From an uncultured bacterium (GTDB lineage: Bacteria > Actinomycetota > Actinomycetes > S36-B12): 5,519 nucleotides of DNA. The translations under genes and the position numbers were made by a program. The stretch is from assembly GCA_903954205.1 (NCBI GenBank), contig CAJBMR010000487.1, positions 1-5,519 on the forward strand, written 5' to 3'. Positions 1 through 4,622 of this stretch are shown piece by piece (positions within the stretch are counted from its first letter, which is position 1; each line of letters begins with the position of its first letter). Below the pieces are notes generated by a model. That model worked only from the letters and a program-made list of their open reading frames with translations. It was not told the origin of the DNA and searched no databases.

Positions 1-556
1 CGGCGGCGACGCGCGGCTTGCCGGACATGTCGACTCCGCGCACGGTGAGCACGACCATGAGGATCGCCGAGCCCACGATGGCCATGTCCGCGACGTTGAA
101 CACCGGCCAGTAGGGCAACTGGAAGAAGTCGACGACGTAGCCCTGGCCCGGCCCGGCGTACTCCTCGCCGAAGCCCGGTGGGCGGGTGAGCCGGTCGATG
201 AGGTTGCCGACCGCACCGCCCAGGAGACCACCCAGGGCGATCGCCCACGGCAGGCTGCCGAGCCGCGTCGCGGTGCGGATGATGACGACGGCGACAACCG
301 CGGCGATGATCGCGAAGACCCACGTGAAGCCGGAACCGATGCCGAATCCGGCACCGGTGTTCTCGACGAAGGTGAGCCGGAACCACTGACCCACGACCTC
401 AACGGGGCCCTCGCCTGAGGCGATTCGAGGCTGGAGGACTGCCAGGGCCCATGCCTTGGTCACCTGGTCGATGAGGATGACGAGGACGGCCACGGCGAGG
501 GTGACCCAAATGAGCCGCCGACGCGGCCTCTCGGCGGTGTCAGGTGCATCGGTCAC
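1..556 (-). CDS. lspA: Lipoprotein signal peptidase (signal peptidase II), C-terminal end missing
   Basis: Inner-membrane aspartyl protease that removes signal peptides from diacylglyceryl-modified prolipoproteins, cutting just before the lipidated Cys. 185 codons are visible, and the frame is still open at the left edge. The family is usually 160-200 residues, so probably only a short tail is missing. Seen: a basic N-terminus, TM1 around residues 15-29 followed by the conserved DQVTK (30-34), the NTGAGFG motif (66-72), TM2 (about 77-93), TM3 (about 103-118) running into GNLIDR (117-122), VVDFF (141-145) and FNVADMAI (153-160). By alignment from memory with the Pseudomonas enzyme, the catalytic pair is D143 and D157. 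Start: GTG at 554-556 is forced, because an in-frame TAG (566-568, read on the minus strand) lies four codons upstream. No Shine-Dalgarno is visible. It lies 42 bp downstream of the DksA-like gene on the same strand, so co-transcription is likely. Confidence 0.95.
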   Translation of the reverse strand, partial: MTDAPDTAERPRRRLIWVTLAVAVLVILIDQVTKAWALAVLQPRIASGEGPVEVVGQWFRLTFVENTGAGFGIGSGFTWVFAIIAAVVAVVIIRTATRLGSLPWAIALGGLLGGAVGNLIDRLTRPPGFGEEYAGPGQGYVVDFFQLPYWPVFNVADMAIVGSAILMVVLTVRGVDMSGKPRVAA

Positions 557-598
557 CCCGACAGGCTACGCGGATGCGTGCCAGCAGGTATCGCGGGC

Positions 599-1372
599 TT
601 AGTAGGCCCGGCGCTCCTCGATCTCCTTGCAGGCCAAGCACATGGTCGCCCGCGGGAAAGCCTGAAGCCTGAACTTGCCGACCGGCTTGTCGCACACCTC
701 GCACATGCCATACGTGCCGTTGTCGATGCGCGCAAGGGCGTGCTCGGTCTGCTGCAGCATGTCGCGGGAGTTGTTGGCCAGGGACATCTCGTGCTCGCGC
801 TCGAAGGTCTTGCTGCCCGCGTCAGCCTGATCATCGCCTGCGCCCTCGCCGGAGTCGGCGATGAGGTCGGCGATGTCCTGCTCGGTGACCGCGATCTCCT
901 CGAGCAGCCGTGCAACATCGGCCTCAAGTGCCTTGCGCACCTCGGCGATCTCCGCAGGCGTCCACGGCGACTCGTCCTCGCGCACCGCGAGCCGCTTCTT
1001 GACCGGTGCTGCCTTCTTGGCAGGGGCTGCCTTCTTGACCGGTGCTGCCTTCTTCGCGGGGGCAGCTGCCTTCGCCGGTGCGGCCTTCGCGGGAGCGGCC
1101 TTCTTCGCCGGGGCAGCGTTCTTCGCGGGTGCGGCGGACTTCGCCGGCGCGGCCTTCGCGGGAGCTGCCTTCTTCGCGGGAGCTGCCTTCGCGGGAGCGG
1201 CCTTCTTCGCGGGCGCTGCCTTCGCGGGAGCTGCCTTCTTCGCGGGAGCTGCCTTCGCGGGAGCGGCCTTCTTCGCCGGCGCGGCCTTCGCGGGAGCGGC
1301 CTTCTTCGCGGGTGCAGCCTTCTTCGCCGGAGCAGCCTTCTTCGCCGGCGCGGCCTTCTTGGCGGTGCCCAT
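599..1372 (-). CDS. TraR/DksA-family C4 zinc-finger protein with long Lys/Ala/Pro repeat tail
   Basis: 257 residues in two parts. Residues 5-124 are 21 tandem units of KKAAPA or KAAPA (a few KSAAPA, KNAAPA, KKAAPV), giving a strongly basic, probably disordered tail like those of histone H1 and some actinobacterial nucleoid proteins. From about residue 136 there is a DksA-like module: a helix (139-172), an acidic tip, a second helix (187-216), and a C4 zinc finger with CEVC at 224-227 and CLAC at 245-248. The tip has DQADAG (181-186), resembling the DPADRA of E. coli DksA, with both Asp kept. Known for the family: binding in the RNA polymerase secondary channel to modulate transcription, sometimes with ppGpp. 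Inferred here: the tail binds DNA or RNA and tethers the factor to the nucleoid. A strong ribosome-binding site precedes the ATG. lspA follows on the same strand. The target promoters cannot be told from sequence, and the name dksA would overstate equivalence with the E. coli protein. Confidence 0.92.
   Translation of the reverse strand: MGTAKKAAPAKKAAPAKKAAPAKKAAPAKAAPAKKAAPAKAAPAKKAAPAKAAPAKKAAPAKAAPAKKAAPAKAAPAKSAAPAKNAAPAKKAAPAKAAPAKAAAPAKKAAPVKKAAPAKKAAPVKKRLAVREDESPWTPAEIAEVRKALEADVARLLEEIAVTEQDIADLIADSGEGAGDDQADAGSKTFEREHEMSLANNSRDMLQQTEHALARIDNGTYGMCEVCDKPVGKFRLQAFPRATMCLACKEIEERRAY
1001..1360 (-). repeat. Coding tandem repeat, 21 units of KKAAPA/KAAPA
   Basis: In-frame 18-bp and 15-bp units encode residues 5-124 of the DksA-like protein. 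In order they are four KKAAPA, then KAAPA and KKAAPA alternating (nine units), then KSAAPA, KNAAPA, KKAAPA, KAAPA, KAAAPA, KKAAPV, KKAAPA and KKAAPV. Units toward the zinc-finger side are more diverged than the central ones. The repetition keeps several other frames open on both strands, which produces spurious ORFs. Confidence 0.95.
1142..1306 (-). repeat. Five near-perfect 33-bp tandem copies inside the repeat tail
   Basis: Each 33-bp copy encodes one KKAAPA plus one KAAPA. Copies at 1175-1207 and 1241-1273 are identical at all 33 positions. Copies at 1142-1174 and 1274-1306 differ at one position. The middle copy, 1208-1240, differs from its neighbours at a few. This homogeneity at silent positions suggests recent duplication or slippage, so copy number may vary between strains and could also be misassembled. 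Confidence 0.88.
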
Positions 1373-1376
1373 GGCT

Positions 1377-1387
1377 CTCCCCCCTCC
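1377..1387 (-). promoter_or_regulatory. Ribosome-binding site of the DksA-like gene
   Basis: On the minus strand GGAGGGGGGAG ends 4 nt before the ATG at 1370-1372. The GGAGG core is about 10 nt upstream and the GGAG at the 3' side is 4 nt upstream. It supports the chosen start, which is also the beginning of the repeat tail. Confidence 0.75.
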
Positions 1388-1434
1388 GACAGCGAGCGAC
1401 CCGCCGAGGGGCCGGCGGATCGCGTGAGGCCCTG

Positions 1435-1463
1435 AGGTTAGGGCTCGGCGGCTTCCGGGGCAA
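1435..1463 (-). promoter_or_regulatory. Candidate promoter for the DksA-like gene and lspA
   Basis: On the minus strand TTGCCC (1458-1463) and TAACCT (1435-1440) are separated by 17 bp. The -35 matches TTGACA at four of six positions. The -10 keeps the TAnnnT pattern typical of actinobacterial housekeeping promoters. Transcription would start near 1428, leaving a leader of about 55 nt with the ribosome-binding site at its end. No in-frame reading or hairpin was recognised in that leader. Found by eye. Confidence 0.45.
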
Positions 1464-1502
1464 CCACCGACTCGCGTGACCCCGGTTAACGAAGCCCTTT
1501 AT

Positions 1503-1514
1503 CCGAATTCACGG
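1503..1514. promoter_or_regulatory. Candidate operator, distal copy (CCGAATTCACGG)
   Basis: This 12-bp site matches the one at 1534-1545 at 11 of 12 positions, and the two start exactly 31 bp apart. Its ends, CCG and CGG, are complementary, so each site is an imperfect dyad. It is followed after one base by TAAAAT (1516-1521), a good -10 match but with no convincing -35 at the right distance. The position fits a regulator binding two sites on one face of the helix about three turns apart. Confidence 0.5.
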
Positions 1515-1525
1515 GTAAAATCGAC

Positions 1526-1553
1526 TTGCGCAACCGTATTCACGGTATAGATT
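1526..1553 (+). promoter_or_regulatory. Candidate promoter of the molybdate operon (probably leaderless)
   Basis: TTGCGC (1526-1531) and TAGATT (1548-1553) are 16 bp apart; the -10 keeps the TAnnnT pattern, and an overlapping TATAGA starts at 1546. The -10 ends 8 nt before the ATG at 1562, so the transcript would begin at or next to the start codon. There is no Shine-Dalgarno upstream of that ATG, which fits leaderless translation, common in Actinobacteria. The stretch 1485-1561 is clearly richer in A and T than the coding DNA around it. Confidence 0.55.
1534..1545. promoter_or_regulatory. Candidate operator, proximal copy (CCGTATTCACGG)
   Basis: Second copy of the 12-bp site at 1503-1514, here lying wholly in the spacer between the -35 and -10 of the candidate mod promoter. 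A bound protein would block or reshape the promoter. The first gene of the operon encodes a helix-turn-helix protein with a molybdate-binding Mop domain, the obvious candidate binder, which would make the operon self-regulated. That link is inference. Confidence 0.5.
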
Positions 1554-1561
1554 TCCCTTTA

Positions 1562-1969
1562 ATGACTCATTTGCGGATATCGGAAGCGGCCGCCTACCTC
1601 GGCGTAAGCGACGACACCCTGCGTCGTTGGATCGATGCGGGCCGCGTGCGGGCCACCAGCGACGCGTCGGGGCGCCAGGTGGTCGAGGGGTCCGAGGTCG
1701 CCCGACTGCTGCGCGAGACCGCTCCCGCCCACATCACCGCCGAGACCGCACCCATCGTGGGGCGCTCGGCGCGCAATCGCTTCGCCGGCATCGTCACCCG
1801 CGTCGTGAAGGACACCGTCATGGCCCAGGTGGAGATCCAGGCGGGCCCGCATCGTCTCGTGTCGCTGCTGAGCGCCGAGGCGGTCGACGAGCTCGGCATC
1901 GAGCCCGGATCACTCGCCATCGCCACCGTCAAGGCGACCAATGTCGGCATTGAGGTCCCCGGGACATGA
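1562..1969 (+). CDS. Helix-turn-helix regulator with molybdate-binding Mop/TOBE domain
   Basis: 135 residues. The N-terminal part (about 3-50) is an excisionase/MerR-like helix-turn-helix: LRISEAAAYLGVS, then DTLRRWIDAGRV, then a short wing-like segment. A linker (about 51-68) leads to a single Mop (TOBE) domain at 69-132, recognised by its opening SARNRFAG, the central AVDELGIEPG and the closing VKATNVGI. Mop domains bind molybdate or tungstate at subunit interfaces. The protein is therefore likely a one-component oxyanion-sensing regulator, playing the part of ModE but built differently: ModE has a winged helix and two Mop repeats. The ATG at 1562 is chosen over a TTG at 1526, because the TTG is part of the -35 and the 12 residues it would add do not look like the family. 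The stop overlaps the modA start (ATGA, 1966-1969), so the two are translated together. Whether it represses or activates is not visible. Confidence 0.86.
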   Translation: MTHLRISEAAAYLGVSDDTLRRWIDAGRVRATSDASGRQVVEGSEVARLLRETAPAHITAETAPIVGRSARNRFAGIVTRVVKDTVMAQVEIQAGPHRLVSLLSAEAVDELGIEPGSLAIATVKATNVGIEVPGT

Positions 1970-2718
1970 AGGCACATCGAGCACTCAGCGCCGGTGCGGT
2001 CATCGGTGCGCTCATTGCCGTCACATCAGCATGTGCACCACAGTCCTCGTCGACGACCATCACCGTCGGCGCTGCCTCGTCCCTCACCGAGGTTCTCGTG
2101 ACGATCGGCGAGGACTACATGGCGGCCAACCCCGAGGTCACGGTGACCTTCTCCTTCGCCGGAAGCAGTGCGATTGCCGAGCAGATTCGCAGTGGTGCGC
2201 CCCTCGATGCCTTCGCCTCCGCGGGCACGACGTCCATGGAGCCGCTGGCCACCGAGGGACTCGTCACCGACGTCACGGCCTTCGCCACCAACACGCTCAT
2301 GATCGCCACTCCCCCGGGCAATCCGGGAGGCGTCACCGGCCTGGCGGACCTTCCGGGGGCCACCGTCCTCGTCTGCCAGGAGCAGGTGCCGTGCGGGGTG
2401 GCAGCCGCGAAACTCTTCGAACTCAACGGCCTCGAGATCACTCCCGCGAGCTTCGAGCCGGATGTGGTGTCCGTGCTGGGCAAGATCGAGGCCGACGAGG
2501 CCGACGCCGGCATCGTCTACGTCACCGATGTGCTCTCCAGCGAGGACCGCGTCGAGGGCATCGCCATCCCCGCCGCGGACAACGTCACGACGACGTACCA
2601 GGGGGCCGTCGTGCGTGACGCCGCGCAGGCCGAGGCGGCGGCACTCTTCGTCTCATACCTCACCGCACCGCAGGCGCAGGCCGCACTCGCCGCGGCCGGA
2701 TTCGCACCCGCACCATGA
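1966..2718 (+). CDS. modA: Molybdate ABC transporter, substrate-binding lipoprotein
   Basis: 250 residues. It captures molybdate or tungstate outside the membrane and hands it to ModB. The N-terminus is a lipoprotein signal peptide: K2, H4 and R5, a hydrophobic core 7-19, then TSAC with the lipidated Cys at 23. Mature-domain landmarks match ModA of E. coli by manual alignment: AASSL (36-40), with S39 as the first oxyanion-binding Ser; FAGSS (64-68), with S67 as the second; V167 in place of V152; and Y185 in GIVYVTDV for Tyr170. IRSGAPLDAF (74-83) is also typical. C137 and C143 flank the hinge segment VCQEQVPCG, a pair I recall from other actinobacterial ModA proteins that might form a disulfide. 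The start overlaps the regulator's stop by 4 bp, with GAGG about 10 nt upstream. The stop overlaps modB by 4 bp. Whether it prefers tungstate cannot be decided. Confidence 0.95.
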   Translation: MKAHRALSAGAVIGALIAVTSACAPQSSSTTITVGAASSLTEVLVTIGEDYMAANPEVTVTFSFAGSSAIAEQIRSGAPLDAFASAGTTSMEPLATEGLVTDVTAFATNTLMIATPPGNPGGVTGLADLPGATVLVCQEQVPCGVAAAKLFELNGLEITPASFEPDVVSVLGKIEADEADAGIVYVTDVLSSEDRVEGIAIPAADNVTTTYQGAVVRDAAQAEAAALFVSYLTAPQAQAALAAAGFAPAP

Positions 2719-3524
2719 GCACGGCTGCACCCGCGCGACGGCGTACGACGCCCGTGCCCATCGGCGTCCTCGCCGCCATCGGTGTGGCCTTCCTCGCCAT
2801 CCCCCTCGTCGGACTCCTGCTCACCACACCGTGGTCGCGCCTGCCCGAGCTCCTCACCTCGCCGGTCGCCGCAGAGGCACTGCGTCTGTCGCTCATCACC
2901 TCCCTCAGTGCCACCGCACTCGCGGTGCTCGTCGGCGTTCCGCTCGCCTGGGTCCTCGCACGCGCCCACCTGCCCGGTCGCACCTTCATCAGAGCCCTCG
3001 TCACCCTGCCGCTGGTCCTCCCTCCGGTCGTCGGGGGCGTGGCCCTGCTGCTTGCCTTCGGCCGGCGTGGACTGATCGGGCAGTACCTCTACGACTGGTT
3101 TGGAGTGCAACTGCCCTTCAGTACGGCGGGCGTGATCATGGCCGAGGCCTTCGTCGCCATGCCCTTCCTCGTCATCACGGTCGAGGGGGCCCTGCGCAGC
3201 GCCGATCCACGCTTCGAGGAGGCGGCGGCCACGCTGGGCGCCAAGCGGTGGACGATCCTGCGCCGCATCACGCTGCCCCTCATCGGTCCCGCGCTGCTCG
3301 CGGGCACGATCCTGGCGTGGGCACGCGCCCTCGGTGAGTTCGGCGCGACGATCACCTTCGCGGGGAACCTGCCCGGTGTCACGCAGACACTACCGCTCGC
3401 GGTCTACTCGGCCCTCGACACCGATCGCGAGGCCGCCATCGCCCTCAGCCTCGTGCTCCTCGTCGCATCACTCGCGGTCCTGCTGCTCCTGCGCGACCGC
3501 TACCTGCGCGGCGGCTCCTCATGA
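2715..3524 (+). CDS. modB: Molybdate ABC transporter, permease subunit
   Basis: 269 residues, a normal length for ModB. It forms the homodimeric membrane channel through which ModA delivers the oxyanion. Hydrophobic segments lie at about 15-37, 57-83, 95-116, 137-157, 190-212 and 241-260, consistent with the usual five or six membrane spans. The cytoplasmic coupling loop that docks on ModC is plain: E169-A-A, G175 and L187-P188 make the EAA motif, followed by IGPALLAG. The GEFGATITFAGN stretch (207-218) is characteristic of the ModB/CysT/CysW group, and the context settles molybdate over sulfate. The ATG at 2715 overlaps the modA stop (ATGA). There is no recognisable Shine-Dalgarno upstream, so translation probably depends on ribosomes finishing modA. 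Confidence 0.95.
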   Translation: MSTAAPARRRTTPVPIGVLAAIGVAFLAIPLVGLLLTTPWSRLPELLTSPVAAEALRLSLITSLSATALAVLVGVPLAWVLARAHLPGRTFIRALVTLPLVLPPVVGGVALLLAFGRRGLIGQYLYDWFGVQLPFSTAGVIMAEAFVAMPFLVITVEGALRSADPRFEEAAATLGAKRWTILRRITLPLIGPALLAGTILAWARALGEFGATITFAGNLPGVTQTLPLAVYSALDTDREAAIALSLVLLVASLAVLLLLRDRYLRGGSS

Positions 3525-4576
3525 GCCTTGACGCGCGCGTGCAACTCGGGCGCGGCGACTTCTCCCTCGATCTCTCACTCGATGCTGCCGACGGCGACAC
3601 CATAGGCCTGCTCGGTCCCAACGGCTCGGGCAAGTCGACGACCCTGCGCTGCCTCGCCGGGCTCGACGCACCGCAGACCGGCCGCATCGACATCGCGGGA
3701 GTGACCGTCGTGGACACCACTCGCGGGATCGATCTGCCTCCCGAGCAGCGCTCGGTGGGCTTCGTCTTCCAGGACTATTTGCTCTTCCCGCACATGTCGG
3801 TGCTCGACAACGTCGCCTTCGGCCTGCGTGCTCGCGGGGAAGCCCGTCAGTCAGCCGAGAGGCGCGCACGCGAGTGGCTCGATCGATTGGAGATCGGTGA
3901 TCTGGCCTCACGCAAGCCCGGCCGGCTGTCCGGCGTCCAGGCGCAGCGGGTCGCACTCGCGCGCGCCCTCGTCATCGAGCCCGATCTACTCCTGCTCGAC
4001 GAGCCGCTGGCTGCACTGGATGCGGGCACGCGGGCGTCCGTGCGCTCGCTCCTGCGCCGCCACCTTGCCGACTTCCACGGCGCGGTGGTGATGGTCACGC
4101 ACGATCCCATGGATGCGATGGTGCTGGCTGACCGCGTCGTCGTGCTCGAGGACGGGCACGCCGTGCAGGCGGGGACTCCCGGCGACGTCGCACGACGGCC
4201 GGAGTCGACCTACGTCGCACAGCTCGTGGGAGTCAACATGCTGCGCGGCCGCGCGCACGACGGAGTCGTCACCCTCGATAGCGGTGGCCAGATACGGATC
4301 GCCAATGTCGCGATCTCGGGGCCCGTCATCGTTGCGCTACGCCCCGAGGCCATCTCCGTGCACCTGCAGCATCCCGAGGGCAGCGCGCGCAATGTCTGGC
4401 AGTCGCGCGTGAGCAGCCTCGAGGCACGGGGAGATCTCGTGCGCCTCGAGGTCGAGGGCCCACCGGCATTGACGGCGGTGATCACTCCGGCGGCCGTCGC
4501 CGACCTGGGGCTTCATGAGGGCGCCGATGTCTGGCTGACCGCCAAGGCCACCGACCTGGACGTCTACCCCGCGTAG
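3521..4576 (+). CDS. modC: Molybdate ABC transporter, ATP-binding subunit, with variant signature LSGVQ
   Basis: 351 residues, typical for ModC. Motifs in order: Walker A GPNGSGKST (32-40), Q-loop Gln84 in FVFQDYLLFPH, signature LSGVQ (136-140), Walker B LLLLDEP with D160 and catalytic E161, D-loop LAALD (163-167) and switch His194 in VTHD. The C-terminal part holds the regulatory region: RPEAISVH (274-281), NVWQSRV (291-297), then a Mop/TOBE domain to the end that can bind oxyanion and shut the transporter (trans-inhibition, known for some ModBC). The odd point is Val139 where the family has Gly: LSGVQ instead of LSGGQ (codon GTC at 3935-3937). All other catalytic residues are intact, so the gene looks functional rather than decayed. 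The ATG overlaps the modB stop (ATGA) with no clear Shine-Dalgarno. A single T-to-G sequencing error would also explain the variant. Confidence 0.95.
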   Translation: MSLDARVQLGRGDFSLDLSLDAADGDTIGLLGPNGSGKSTTLRCLAGLDAPQTGRIDIAGVTVVDTTRGIDLPPEQRSVGFVFQDYLLFPHMSVLDNVAFGLRARGEARQSAERRAREWLDRLEIGDLASRKPGRLSGVQAQRVALARALVIEPDLLLLDEPLAALDAGTRASVRSLLRRHLADFHGAVVMVTHDPMDAMVLADRVVVLEDGHAVQAGTPGDVARRPESTYVAQLVGVNMLRGRAHDGVVTLDSGGQIRIANVAISGPVIVALRPEAISVHLQHPEGSARNVWQSRVSSLEARGDLVRLEVEGPPALTAVITPAAVADLGLHEGADVWLTAKATDLDVYPA

Positions 4577-4610
4577 GTGAGCGAGCGCGCGATAGCGTCG
4601 GTGCCCGAAT

Positions 4611-4617
4611 GAGGAGG
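4611..4617 (+). promoter_or_regulatory. Ribosome-binding site fixing the start of the channel-like gene
   Basis: GAGGAGG ends 5 nt before the GTG at 4623. It selects that GTG over the overlapping GTG at 4621, which reads into a stop after three codons. The gap 4577-4622 after modC holds no recognisable terminator hairpin and no convincing promoter, so read-through from modC is possible. Confidence 0.8.
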
Positions 4618-4622
4618 TCGGT

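Noticed and set aside
1..556. Functional pairing of lspA with ModA lipoprotein processing
   Set aside because: LspA serves all lipoproteins of the cell and is on the opposite, separately promoted strand. Adjacency alone is not evidence of a dedicated link.
1142..1306. Regular repeats as a possible CRISPR array
   Set aside because: Copies abut with no unique spacers, keep codon phase and encode a continuous protein tail.
578..1435. Long plus-strand open frames across the DksA-like gene (also 861-1427 and 1042-1479), and a second minus-strand frame at 924-1463
   Set aside because: They exist only because the 15/18-bp repeat has no stop in several frames. Their products are low-complexity Leu/Arg/Gly, Phe/Ala/Gly or Ser/Arg strings, while the 599-1372 frame ends in a proper C4 zinc finger with a good ribosome-binding site.
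1526..1561. TTG at 1526 as the start of the HTH-Mop gene, adding 12 residues
   Set aside because: It coincides with the candidate -35, has no ribosome-binding site, and the added residues do not match the family's usual beginning. The ATG at 1562 starts right before the helix-turn-helix.
1373..1561. A molybdenum-cofactor riboswitch or other structured RNA leader upstream of mod
   Set aside because: The probable transcript begins at the start codon, leaving no leader, and I see no conserved hairpin set. On the minus strand the leader is only about 55 nt.
4577..4622. Transcription terminator or separate promoter between modC and the channel-like gene
   Set aside because: Only short GC-rich alternations are present, with no stable stem and T-run, and TAGCGT lacks a matching -35. 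I left the operon boundary undecided.
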